64,000 bases of DNA from Candidatus Enterococcus courvalinii (GTDB lineage: Bacteria; Bacillota; Bacilli; Lactobacillales; Enterococcaceae): positions 310,001-374,000 of the forward strand of contig NZ_JAFLWI010000002.1 of the NCBI RefSeq assembly GCF_017315945.1, read 5' to 3'. Positions 1 to 8,723 of the stretch are shown piece by piece. Below the pieces are notes generated by a model. It had not been told where the DNA came from, did no database searches, and saw only the letters and a list, made by a program, of their open reading frames with translations. Both the position numbers and the translations under genes were made by a program. Position 1 is the first letter of the stretch; every line of letters begins with the position of its first letter.

Positions 1-1
1 G

Positions 2-1312
2 AACTGGATAGATGTGCCGGATCAAAATTTATCTCTATTAAAGGACGCTACATCAACGGAAGGAACATTCACTGATGTTGTCGCATTACGAAATGGCCAA
101 CTTATCGAATATCGAATCGTCGAGAAAGTTGGAGAAGAGAGTCATGTTGATGGTTACAGCGCACCAACATACGCACCAGCGCCAACTACAAAAGAAGCAA
201 ATCAAACATTAACGGTTACAAATAGCTTACTGAAAAAGGGAATCAGTTTTATCAAAGTGGGAGAGGATCATGAAACACCACTTGCGGGAGCAAAATTTGG
301 TATTTATCAAAAATCTGCACCAACTGTTCTTCTTGCTGAGGCAACTTCTAACGCTTCTGGTTTAGTTCAATTTCCAGCATATCCGATTGGTGAGTATATC
401 ATTCGCGAACTAGCTGCACCTGAAGGTTATCAAGAAGTTGAAGAATTTACGATTTTAGTAAAACAAGAAGCCGATTTAAGTTTAACTGTCACTGGATTCC
501 CTGAAAATAATCAAATCAGTAACCAACTTGTGCCATTCTTACTAGAATTTAAGAAAACAAATGAAACTGGAACACCACTTTTAGGTGCAACTTTCACTCT
601 AGAAGGTGAAAATCTATTAGAACCACTTGAAGCAACTTCAAATTTACAAGGAGTTGTCCAATTTAGCCAAGGATTACAACCAGGAGAATATCTCCTGAAA
701 GAAACAAATTTACCTCTTGGCTATGAAAACAATCAAGGTCCTTGGAAAGTAGTCATTGGTTCAGATAAAGTGATTCAAATTTTTGATAAAGAGGAAACAC
801 TTGTCTACTCCGAACCTGCTACTTTTGATGAAACACAAAACCGCTTTATCATTACAGGTCTAACACTGACTAACCGCTTAAAAGACTTTACTTTAGAGCT
901 AGAGAAAAAAGATCAAGATGGTCGATTGCTCAATGGTGCGGAATTCACTCTTACTGGACCAGATGACTATAGCGAAACAATCAAACAAACAAATAGTTCC
1001 ACATTTGTCTTTACTGGCTTACGGCCAGGAGAATATAGCCTAGAAGAAACCTTTACCCCAAGTGGTTTTATAGGCTTGACTCAACCAGTAGTGATTGTTA
1101 TTAGTGATACAGGAAAAGTGACTATCGATGGAGAAGAACAGACAGATGTTCTTACTGTATCAGGTAATATCATCCAATTAGAAGTGACAAACCATGCAAA
1201 ACAGCCACTTCCTGAAACTGGTGGAATGACAATTATTCCATATTTAGCACTTGGTAGCACGTTGATGTTGAGTTTTTACATTTATTTAAGAAGAAGAGGG
1301 GGTAGAGCATAA
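2..1312 (+). CDS. ebpA: Pilus tip protein, EbpA-like, C-terminal part (5' end outside window)
   Basis: The frame is open to the window edge (codons before the GTG at 14 read N-W-I-D), so this is the 3' part of a larger gene rather than a gene starting at 14. Three Cna-B/SpaA-type domains follow each other (about residues 80-165, 180-285 and 297-395); each has a Lys near its first strand and an E-box-like segment near its end (RELAAPEGY, KETNLPLGY, EETFTPSGF), as expected for intramolecular isopeptide bonds. It ends with LPETGG, a hydrophobic segment and a RRRGGRA tail, a classical sortase signal. First gene of the pilus operon, overlapping the next gene by one base (TAATG). In the Ebp family this is the tip subunit with an N-terminal VWA domain, which would lie outside the window. 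The tip assignment comes from gene order. Confidence 0.85.
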   Translation, partial: NWIDVPDQNLSLLKDATSTEGTFTDVVALRNGQLIEYRIVEKVGEESHVDGYSAPTYAPAPTTKEANQTLTVTNSLLKKGISFIKVGEDHETPLAGAKFGIYQKSAPTVLLAEATSNASGLVQFPAYPIGEYIIRELAAPEGYQEVEEFTILVKQEADLSLTVTGFPENNQISNQLVPFLLEFKKTNETGTPLLGATFTLEGENLLEPLEATSNLQGVVQFSQGLQPGEYLLKETNLPLGYENNQGPWKVVIGSDKVIQIFDKEETLVYSEPATFDETQNRFIITGLTLTNRLKDFTLELEKKDQDGRLLNGAEFTLTGPDDYSETIKQTNSSTFVFTGLRPGEYSLEETFTPSGFIGLTQPVVIVISDTGKVTIDGEEQTDVLTVSGNIIQLEVTNHAKQPLPETGGMTIIPYLALGSTLMLSFYIYLRRRGGRA

Positions 1313-2910
1313 TGAAACTACTACTTTCCCGAATAAGCATTGTTCTAGTTTCACTTCTTTCTGTCTTCATGATGGCGCAAATTGATTCAACTGAAGTTCA
1401 TGCAGAAACTGAGGATTCTTCAACAATCACGTTACACATTCACAAACTATTATTTGATTATGAAATAGAAGTTGACGAACGGCCTAACGATGGCGAAACA
1501 AATCCTTTTGAGGAACCAATTGGACTACAGAACTTTGAAGGTTTAAATGATGTTGAATTTACTGTTTATGAAGTAACAGATAGCTACTATGAACAATTAG
1601 CAGCCTCAGATTTTGAAAATCAATCAATTGAAGAATTTCGAGCAGCATTTCTTAAACACATGCAAACAGTGGATACTGAAACACTAACCAAATATATTGG
1701 TATTACTCAAACACAAGGAAACGAAAAAGGGATCGCGTCCTTTGAACTTCCTGCTAAAAAAGGGGATAGAGATAGTGTTTTCTTCATCCAAGAAACAAAT
1801 CATCCACCGACCGTCAATTCACTTACTCGCCCAATGCTAGTTGTTTTACCAGTGTTTGATAATGATGGGAATGAACTACGAACCATTAAAATTTTTCCAA
1901 AAAGCCAAGCAATCAAAACAGTTCCACCAACCCTAACGAAAAAAATAAACGGTGAGAAAGCTGACTTTGAATTTGGCGAACTGATCGATTATCAATCGAC
2001 TCTAACCATTCCATCAGATATTGCTAATTATCAGAGCTTTGTTGTAAATGATCAGCCGGATGACTCTTTGATGTTAGTTCAAAAAGCAACTGCGGAAGAA
2101 ACGGTTTCGATTACACTTAGTCAACCTGAAACGCGTCCATTCTATACATTTACTTCAATTTCAGAGCGCGGATTTACTGTCGCATTTGATCCTAAGGTTT
2201 TAGCAGATCATGTTGGTGAAAAAATCACTTTTTCTTATCAAATGTTGATCCAAGAAAATAATTTAAACCAATCCGATTTCTTGAATCGAATCTCACTAAT
2301 TGTTGATGATGAGAAAAAAATTGAAGTAACGGCAACTGTTGAAACTGGTGGAAAATACTTTGTAAAGATTGATGCAACAGATGAATCAAAAAAATTAGCA
2401 GGTGCGGAGTTTGTCGTACTAAATGATAAAGGTGAATACCTGTCACGTGCAGATGGAAAAAATATCTGGATCGATGCAACGAAAGTACCTACTTCTTATG
2501 AAAATCTAGTGAAATTAGTCTCTGACACAAATGGTCTATTTTGGATCAATGGATTACGTTACGGCAACTACCAACTATTAGAAGTCAAAGCACCAGAAGG
2601 TTACCTTCTAAACAAAGAAAAAGTACCGTTTGTCGTTGCAAAAGGAACGTTTACACAACAAGAAAATCAAACATTAAAAGTTGTGAATCAACAAAAAGAA
2701 GTCATCAAAAGTGTTCCGATAACGCCAATTATTCCAACAACTTCGACAAAAGTGGTCAAACCTTCAAAGGATTTTCCAACTACTGCTGACACATTCAACA
2801 ACTATCTCTTCATAGCTGGAATCATCTTAATGACAGGCGCAGGTTATTTGTTGGTCAAGCAACATAATCAGGGAGTGAAAAAAAAGAATGGGAGTGAAGA
2901 AAATGAATAA
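1312..2910 (+). CDS. ebpB: Minor (base/anchor) pilin, EbpB-like
   Basis: 532-residue surface protein with a signal peptide (about residues 1-31, ending near VHA-ET). It has a pilin-motif-like FPKS segment (in KIFPKSQAIK), a C-terminal Cna-B domain with E-box LLEVKAPEGY, then a hydrophobic stretch and a KKK-rich tail. Second gene of the pilus operon, starting at ATG 1312 inside the stop of the previous gene. The expected LPXTG signal is replaced by FPTTAD: Phe for Leu and Ala for Gly. The Ebp minor subunit usually links the fibre to the wall by the housekeeping sortase, so the odd motif may reflect sortase preference. The 3' end overlaps the start of the major pilin gene. Confidence 0.85.
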   Translation: MKLLLSRISIVLVSLLSVFMMAQIDSTEVHAETEDSSTITLHIHKLLFDYEIEVDERPNDGETNPFEEPIGLQNFEGLNDVEFTVYEVTDSYYEQLAASDFENQSIEEFRAAFLKHMQTVDTETLTKYIGITQTQGNEKGIASFELPAKKGDRDSVFFIQETNHPPTVNSLTRPMLVVLPVFDNDGNELRTIKIFPKSQAIKTVPPTLTKKINGEKADFEFGELIDYQSTLTIPSDIANYQSFVVNDQPDDSLMLVQKATAEETVSITLSQPETRPFYTFTSISERGFTVAFDPKVLADHVGEKITFSYQMLIQENNLNQSDFLNRISLIVDDEKKIEVTATVETGGKYFVKIDATDESKKLAGAEFVVLNDKGEYLSRADGKNIWIDATKVPTSYENLVKLVSDTNGLFWINGLRYGNYQLLEVKAPEGYLLNKEKVPFVVAKGTFTQQENQTLKVVNQQKEVIKSVPITPIIPTTSTKVVKPSKDFPTTADTFNNYLFIAGIILMTGAGYLLVKQHNQGVKKKNGSEENE

Positions 2911-4765
2911 GCAAAAGAAGAAAGTATTTACCTGGGTTCTTTCACTTTTACTAATGTTACCGTTATTTTTAGGGTTGGGAAGTGCTGTTCGTGCCGTTGA
3001 AGGAGGCGACACCGAAACAGAGCAGACTGTTACATTACACAAACTTGCTTTTGATACGTTACCCGAATCAATTCAAAATACTGGCGATGAGATGACTTGG
3101 CCAAATGCGACACCATTGAGTGGTGCAGGTTTTACCGCTTATGATGTAACGAGTATTTATTGGGCTGCTTATGATGGCGCAAGTGGCACACATGAAGAAC
3201 GGGTCAGTGAAGCTACCGATGCTGCAATTGCAGCAGATACTACCGGGTTAGCCTCTCATGAATTCGCATTAACAGATGCAAGTGGTATTTCTTCACTCGC
3301 ATTACCAACACAATCAGGTGGACGAAATGCTGTTTATCTTTTTAAAGAAACAACAACTCCAGCTGGTGCAATTGCTGAAAAATCAGTCCCATTCGTAGTC
3401 GGATTACCAGTAACAGATGAAGACGGAAATAATCGTCCGGTTGTTCATCTTTATCCAAAAAATGAATACAAGACATCTGACCTAACATTCAAAAAATATG
3501 GTGTAGGACTAGATGCTGAAGGAAATCAAGCGAATCCGATCGCATTAAAAGACGCTGGGTTCATCCTAAAAGATCAAGCATCAGGGATGTACTACCAAGC
3601 AAGTACAGGTAAATTTGACGGAACAGTTGATGCAGCAACAATTCTTTTCTCAGATGCATCTGGTCAAGTTACTGTGGAAGATTTGATTTTAGCCGATGGC
3701 GGTGTTTATGAGTTCTATGAAGTAGACACACCCGTTGCGACAAGCCAACTTCAAACAGGAACAGAAATTTATCACTATTTAAATAATCCGGTTGTTACCG
3801 CATTTGCAACTCGTAATGCCAATGATGGTTCAATGACGATCAAATACTCACATTACAACGAACTTCAAGTGTTATTAACTGATAAAGAAAACGCGTCTGC
3901 ATACAACTACAAAGTTCCTGAACCTAAAAAAGAAGCAGATGATGCAGATGTAGATGTTGATCAAATCGTCACTTTTACAATCACACAACAAATTCCTAAA
4001 GATGTCGCACAATTTACAAAATTCGATTTAGTCGATACGTATCACTCATCACTGGAACTTGTTTCTACAGCAGCTGAAATCCTTTCAAGTATCAAAATTG
4101 ATGGCGCAGCTGCAGGGGATGTGACCGCAACTATTGCTGACATTTCAGCTAACCCGTTTATTGTTAGCTTCACACCAGCTGAGTTGGCAAGTCATGCAGG
4201 GAAAATGTTAACTTTTGAAGTTCAAATGAAAATCAAACCAGGCGCTCCCCTAGCAACAGCGATCGACAACCAAATCAAGTTTGACAATAATTTTATTCCA
4301 AAAACAGCCCAAGAAGAAATCAAAACTTTTGGTAAGAAATTTGTCAAAAAAGATGCGGATACGAAGCAAACACTTGCTGGTGCAGAGTTCGTAGTTAAGC
4401 GTGGTGATTCATTCTTAAAAATGACAGACGGAAAAGTTAGTTGGGTTGCTGCACAAGGAGACGCAACAACTTTCCAATCAAATGATCAAGGTGTAATTGA
4501 AGTTTTCGGTATTGCCCAAACAGATGAACTTGGCGCTGATATCATCTATCAATTGGTGGAAACAAAAGCTCCTGATGGCTATGTTTTACCAAATACACCA
4601 ACAAATTTTGTCGCAGATAATGGCAAAGTTGAACTCGTGGTAGTCAATAAAACAAAAGGTAAGTTACCAATCACTGGAGGCATGGGAATCACCGTCTTCT
4701 TAGCTGCCGGATTAACTGCCGTATTGTCTGCTGGTTATTACTTTAAAAAAAGAAAAGCAGAATAA
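2903..4765 (+). CDS. ebpC: Major pilin, EbpC-like
   Basis: Backbone subunit of the sortase-assembled pilus. It has a signal peptide (about residues 1-32), a pilin motif YPKN (HLYPKNEYK) whose Lys is the expected crosslinking residue, a C-terminal Cna-B domain with E-box VETKAPDGY, and LPITG followed by a hydrophobic segment and KKRKAE. An ATG at 2888 is also in frame, but the one at 2903 has GGGAG at 2890-2894 at good spacing, while the copy at 2871-2875 lies about 12 bases from 2888; I prefer 2903. It overlaps the end of the ebpB-like gene. About 620 residues, as usual for EbpC-type pilins. Confidence 0.9.
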   Translation: MNKQKKKVFTWVLSLLLMLPLFLGLGSAVRAVEGGDTETEQTVTLHKLAFDTLPESIQNTGDEMTWPNATPLSGAGFTAYDVTSIYWAAYDGASGTHEERVSEATDAAIAADTTGLASHEFALTDASGISSLALPTQSGGRNAVYLFKETTTPAGAIAEKSVPFVVGLPVTDEDGNNRPVVHLYPKNEYKTSDLTFKKYGVGLDAEGNQANPIALKDAGFILKDQASGMYYQASTGKFDGTVDAATILFSDASGQVTVEDLILADGGVYEFYEVDTPVATSQLQTGTEIYHYLNNPVVTAFATRNANDGSMTIKYSHYNELQVLLTDKENASAYNYKVPEPKKEADDADVDVDQIVTFTITQQIPKDVAQFTKFDLVDTYHSSLELVSTAAEILSSIKIDGAAAGDVTATIADISANPFIVSFTPAELASHAGKMLTFEVQMKIKPGAPLATAIDNQIKFDNNFIPKTAQEEIKTFGKKFVKKDADTKQTLAGAEFVVKRGDSFLKMTDGKVSWVAAQGDATTFQSNDQGVIEVFGIAQTDELGADIIYQLVETKAPDGYVLPNTPTNFVADNGKVELVVVNKTKGKLPITGGMGITVFLAAGLTAVLSAGYYFKKRKAE

Positions 4766-4811
4766 CAGAAGGTAGCTATAAGAAAATGGGTACGAGTAGT
4801 AGGTGTGGTAT

Positions 4812-4855
4812 GGCTGTAACAAAAGTCAAAATTGATTTTTGTTACAGCCTTTTTC
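4812..4855 (+). terminator. Terminator between major pilin and sortase genes
   Basis: GGCTGTAACAAAA at 4812-4824 pairs with TTTTGTTACAGCC at 4837-4849, followed by TTTTT. It sits inside the pilus locus, so it probably attenuates rather than ends transcription and lowers sortase expression relative to pilin. Confidence 0.85.
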
Positions 4856-4899
4856 TAGCAATTTTTTGAATACTTTTACAAACAAGTGAGGTGAGTGAG

Positions 4900-5757
4900 A
4901 TGAAAAAACAAAAAAAGAACAGAAAAAAGACGGATATCTTCATGATAATCATTCTCTTTCTTGGTATTGGCTTATTTGCCTATCCATTTGTTAGTGATGC
5001 CATTAATAGTTATTTTGATCAACAATTAGTTCAGTATTATCAACAAAAAGCCAATAGCGAAAACGAAGAAGCAGTTGCCAAACTAAAAGAGAAGCAAGAT
5101 AAACAAAATGCAGAGTTAGCCAAAGAAGGGAATAATCCAGGAGTATCCGCATTTAATGATGCAGTAAATAGTGAACAGCAAAAAAAAATAAAAAAAGAAC
5201 AATCTTATTTAAAACAACATACCATTGCGACGTTAACAATTCCAAAAATCAAAGTTAGTTTGCCTATTTTTGATCAGACAAATGAATTATTTTTGCAAAA
5301 TGGTGTTTCCTTACTTGAAGGAACGAGTATTCCTTCAGGTGGTCCAAATACCCATAGTGTACTGTCAACTCATCGAGGACTGCCAGAAGCCAAATTATTT
5401 ACTGACTTACCTAAACTAAAAAAGAAAGATGTTTTCTATATTGACATCAATAATGAACGATTGGCTTATGAAGTTGATCAAATAAAAACAATCGAACCTA
5501 CAGATACTCAAGATTTACTAATTCAAGATGGAGAAGATCTTATTACCTTGATGACGTGTACGCCTTATATGGTCAACACACATCGTTTACTCGTCCGTGG
5601 CCATAGGATCCCGTATACGCCAGATGCAGAGAAGGAAATCAAAGAAACAGTCAACTACAATCGAAACAAATTATTTATTTGGGTAGGTGGAATAGTTTTA
5701 GTTGTAATGCTTAGTATTTTCGTCTTCAGAAAGATAAAAAAGAAAAGAACACATTAA
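4900..5757 (+). CDS. srtC: Class C (pilin-polymerising) sortase
   Basis: Membrane transpeptidase that joins pilins through the YPKN lysine and LPXTG threonine. N-terminal membrane segment (about residues 13-36), sortase domain with catalytic His in STHRGLP, Cys in TLMTCTPY and Arg in HRLLVRG, and a second membrane segment near the C-terminus with a KKKR tail, typical of class C. ATG 4900 has GAGGTG eight bases upstream; the in-frame GTG at 4891 has no ribosome site, so 4900 is chosen. The N-terminal region shows no DPW/DPF lid motif. It follows the pilin genes after an internal terminator and is the last gene of the locus. Confidence 0.9.
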   Translation: MKKQKKNRKKTDIFMIIILFLGIGLFAYPFVSDAINSYFDQQLVQYYQQKANSENEEAVAKLKEKQDKQNAELAKEGNNPGVSAFNDAVNSEQQKKIKKEQSYLKQHTIATLTIPKIKVSLPIFDQTNELFLQNGVSLLEGTSIPSGGPNTHSVLSTHRGLPEAKLFTDLPKLKKKDVFYIDINNERLAYEVDQIKTIEPTDTQDLLIQDGEDLITLMTCTPYMVNTHRLLVRGHRIPYTPDAEKEIKETVNYNRNKLFIWVGGIVLVVMLSIFVFRKIKKKRTH

Positions 5758-5762
5758 CCAAT

Positions 5763-5820
5763 AAAAAGCGTAAGCCAGATTCCTCATAGAGAAAGTTTGG
5801 TTTACGCTTTTATATTTTTT
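5763..5820 (+). terminator. Terminator after sortase gene
   Basis: AAAAAGCGTAAGCC at 5763-5776 pairs (one G-U) with GGTTTACGCTTTT around 5799-5811, followed by a T-rich run. Confidence 0.8.
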
Positions 5821-5828
5821 TATTGTAA

Positions 5829-6237
5829 TTAGCCATTCGCGCTTTCTTGAAGAATTCCTGCAATAATATCCGATAAAAAAGTTTTCATTTCGTTTTCAAC
5901 TGATTGTTGTAAATAAATATATGTTTGATCTAATACTTTTTGAATATTTCCACCGATCAAACAGTTTGGCGCAGTATTTTTATCCGAATGAAAAATAGCT
6001 GAGGCTTTTTCGACCGCTTTATAAATACTAGTTAATGAAATTTCTTCGGGTCGCATAATCAAAGAAGGGGAAGCCTCTCCTGTCTCAGTTTTAATTAGAT
6101 TAGCTTTCTCAAATCACCCATGATTTTTCTAACAGTTACCGGATTTGTTTGCACACGCTTGATAAATCAGTACCTTGAAACCTTTAAATATAAGCTAAGA
6201 TGTGGATAGCGTCACTAAGACGCACTGAATTTTTCAT
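5829..6237 (-). pseudogene. Rrf2-family transcriptional regulator, broken
   Basis: The open part (6062-5829) reads like the C-terminal half of an Rrf2 regulator (IMRPEEISLTSIYKAVE, CLIGGNIQKVLDQ). Translating further upstream recovers the N-terminus in pieces: MKNSVRLSDAIHILAYI from ATG 6237, then an in-frame TAA (complement of 6184-6186), then FQGTDLSS, a missing stretch of the helix-turn-helix, then VQTNPVTVRKIMGDL, and a frameshift into EKANLIKTETGEASPS. One stop, one small deletion and one frameshift therefore separate it from a working gene. A good ribosome site (AAGGTGAT) still precedes the old start. It lies divergently to the lipoprotein at 6344, probably its former target. Confidence 0.88.
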
Positions 6238-6258
6238 TCAATCACCTTTTCTTTTCGT

Positions 6259-6287
6259 TTGACATCTATCTATTTATTATATATCAT
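6259..6287 (+). promoter_or_regulatory. Promoter of the lipoprotein gene
   Basis: TTGACA at 6259-6264, 17-base spacer, TATCAT at 6282-6287: a perfect -35 and a good -10 upstream of the gene at 6344. Confidence 0.75.
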
Positions 6288-6290
6288 TTT

Positions 6291-6313
6291 CCTGTAACTT
6301 AAAAATATACAGG
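6291..6313. promoter_or_regulatory. Inverted repeat, probable operator of the lost Rrf2 regulator
   Basis: CCTGTA-N11-TACAGG lies immediately downstream of the -10 box. Position and dimer-sized spacing fit repression by the neighbouring Rrf2 protein, whose gene is now broken. The binding assignment is inferred. Confidence 0.5.
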
Positions 6314-6343
6314 TCGAGAAAATTAGCTAGAAAGGAAGATCAT

Positions 6344-7288
6344 ATGAAAAAAATGGGTTTATTTTTATTGGCGATTAGCATGGGCGCAGTTTTACTAGCT
6401 GCTTGTTCATCTCAAAATAAAGAAGACAATGCAAAAAATAGTTCGCGTAACTCAACAACAATGACAAAGGAGGACACAAAAATGTATACTGAAATGAAAG
6501 GGAACGACGTCACATATTACACTATGAATCCTGATGAAGTATTTGGTGCAACTGCAACAATTATCGAAAAAGATGGCAAAGGTCTATTAGTAGATACTCA
6601 ATTTTCAAAAACAGATGCAGAAAAGATTTTAAAAGTGGCTAAGGACAAGAATATTGATATTCAAACAATTTATATTTCTTACAGTGACCCAGACTATTAC
6701 TTTGGAGCAGACCAAATCAAAAAGCAATTTCCAAACGCGAAACTTTTAGCTACAGCTCCTAACATTGACAGAATCAAAGAGACTTACAAGGCGAAGCTTT
6801 CCACCTGGTCAGATACCTTAAAAGAAAATGCACCTGACGAAATCATCCTCCCAGAAGTGGTAACAGATTCAATTAACTTAGGTGGAACAGAATTCTCCAT
6901 TTTTGGCAGCGATGTTAAGAAACAAACGCTTTACAACAAAGAAGATAGCTTACTTTTAGGCGGGATCCTTGTTTCTACAGGTGGGCATTTATTCATGGCA
7001 GACACGAAGACGATTGAAACTCAGGAACAATGGATCAAAGATCTCGATGAACTAACTTCCTTACAGCCTAAAGTAGTTATTCCAGGACATTTTGAACAAG
7101 GTAATGATTTTTCAGCCCAAAATATTGAATTTACCAAAGGTTATATTCAAAAATTTATTGAAGTAGAAAAAGATAGTCAAACGAGCTCAGAAATTATCGA
7201 AAACATGAAGAAAGCTTATCCAAACTTGCCAGATGGAAGTTTGGAGATGAGTGCTAAAGTTGTTACCGGAGAAATGGACTGGGAATAA
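6344..7288 (+). CDS. Lipoprotein with degenerate metallo-beta-lactamase fold
   Basis: Signal peptide with lipobox LLAACSS, so it should be anchored outside the membrane. The body resembles MBL-fold hydrolases: an early GATATIIEKDGKGLLVDTQ strand pair, the region where HxHxDH is expected, a LLLGGILVSTGGHLFMADT segment and IPGHF. At the usual metal site it reads ISYSDPDYYFGA, so two His positions are Tyr and another is Asp, while the Asp and the late His remain. It is probably inactive or uses different chemistry. About 314 residues. It has its own TTGACA promoter and is divergent from a broken Rrf2 regulator. Substrate unknown. Confidence 0.8.
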   Translation: MKKMGLFLLAISMGAVLLAACSSQNKEDNAKNSSRNSTTMTKEDTKMYTEMKGNDVTYYTMNPDEVFGATATIIEKDGKGLLVDTQFSKTDAEKILKVAKDKNIDIQTIYISYSDPDYYFGADQIKKQFPNAKLLATAPNIDRIKETYKAKLSTWSDTLKENAPDEIILPEVVTDSINLGGTEFSIFGSDVKKQTLYNKEDSLLLGGILVSTGGHLFMADTKTIETQEQWIKDLDELTSLQPKVVIPGHFEQGNDFSAQNIEFTKGYIQKFIEVEKDSQTSSEIIENMKKAYPNLPDGSLEMSAKVVTGEMDWE

Positions 7289-7440
7289 CTTTTTAAGCAA
7301 CAAAATTGGATACATCAGGAAGTTTCTGATTGATGACAAAGATTAAAACAAAAACTCTTTGATAGAACAACTCTAAAGATAAAGACTCTTTTCGTTATCC
7401 TAAATGGATTCAATAGAACTGATTGTTTTAAACAAACGAA

Positions 7441-7475
7441 AAAATACCATCCAAACTTGGATGGTATTTTTTTAC
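7441..7475. terminator. Bidirectional terminator
   Basis: AAAATACCATCCAA (7441-7454) and TTGGATGGTATTTT (7457-7470) form a near-perfect hairpin with T-runs on both strands, between convergent genes. Confidence 0.88.
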
Positions 7476-8521
7476 TCTTTTTTTATTGCTTCATGCTGTT
7501 CTTTTTTTAGATGCAGTGGAATTTCTTTTACTTTTAGAATATCTAAGAAGAAGGTAAATATCGGAATACCGACAATCAATCCCCAAACGCCAAACAAGCG
7601 TTCACTTACTAATAACACGATAAAGGTATAAAAAATCGGCAACTCTGTTTTACTAGACATCAATTTAGGATTCAATACATAAGACTCAATCAAGTGAACA
7701 ATCAGGATTGTGACCAAAATATAAACCACATCTTTGATTCCGCCTTGTGAATAGGCAATAAACGATAGTGGAATACAAGAGATGATAACACCTGCTACTG
7801 GAATCAAACTCAAAATAAAAATCATGATTGCCAAGCTTGGTAATTGAGTGAATCCAAAGGCAGCTAAAGCGATAGTCGTGATGACAGTATTTAAGATAGC
7901 AATCACAAATTGCGCCTCTAAAACTAAACCAAACGTATTAACAAATTTATCTGCGAAATAATAAATATCTTGAAAGAACCAAGCAAATTCACTTTTCAAA
8001 AAGAGTCGAGAAAAAAGAACCGTTTTTTTCTTCTCAATCATAAAAAAGAAGCTCAAAATAAAGGACATTGCAAATGCTACAGCTAGTTTCCCAAGATCTT
8101 GTAGATAGCCAATAGCAATTGATGCACCATTTTGTAATTGTTCAAAAAAATCATTGCGTTCAATATAATTATGAACATACGTCAGTAGTGGATTATCATC
8201 TTTTGGCTGCTGTTCATAAAAATGAATGACTGAACCAACCATATCAAAAGTCTGATGGATCAAAACAGGGATATACTTCGTTAGTGCCAGATAAATCAAA
8301 TAAACTACTATTGAATAAATGACTACTGTTAATGCAGCAGTAGGTATCTTAACAAAACGTTGAATAATCTGAACAAGATGGATCATTAAATAAGTAAAGA
8401 TAAATGTGAGCAAAACTGTCGTAATCATTGCTCTGGATAAAAAGAGCAGTAAGATAACTGAAAGTAAAACAGTCAACCTACGAATTTTTTCATTTGCCAA
8501 AAACCGTTGGTAAAAAGACAA
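7472..8521 (-). CDS. AI-2E family transporter (YtvI/PerM-like membrane protein)
   Basis: 349-residue polytopic membrane protein with hydrophobic segments from residue 15 onward and the family's typical C-terminal half (LSLIPVAGVIISCIP, FGVWGLIVGIPIF). Members export autoinducer-2-like molecules or act as ion antiporters; the substrate cannot be read from sequence. The start is TTG at 8521 with AGGAGG eight bases upstream; no better in-frame ATG is near. Monocistronic, convergent with the lipoprotein gene and sharing its terminator. Confidence 0.85.
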   Translation of the reverse strand: MSFYQRFLANEKIRRLTVLLSVILLLFLSRAMITTVLLTFIFTYLMIHLVQIIQRFVKIPTAALTVVIYSIVVYLIYLALTKYIPVLIHQTFDMVGSVIHFYEQQPKDDNPLLTYVHNYIERNDFFEQLQNGASIAIGYLQDLGKLAVAFAMSFILSFFFMIEKKKTVLFSRLFLKSEFAWFFQDIYYFADKFVNTFGLVLEAQFVIAILNTVITTIALAAFGFTQLPSLAIMIFILSLIPVAGVIISCIPLSFIAYSQGGIKDVVYILVTILIVHLIESYVLNPKLMSSKTELPIFYTFIVLLVSERLFGVWGLIVGIPIFTFFLDILKVKEIPLHLKKEQHEAIKKE

Positions 8522-8723
8522 TCACACAACCTCCTAAAAAATTATAATACGTAACAAACTCATTATAGAATGAACAAACTTAAAAAGAAAACTGTTAAAA
8601 GTAAGATTAGGTACTTTCTTATCAATTCCTTACTAACACCCTGAAAGAAAGGGTTTACATATATAAGAGTTGTGTCATACTACTAAAGAGAATATAAATA
8701 TATGAACTAGAGGTGCAAATAAA

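Noticed and set aside
14-1312. Independent gene starting at GTG 14
   Set aside because: The frame continues to the window edge and there is no ribosome site; it is the tail of a larger tip-pilin gene.
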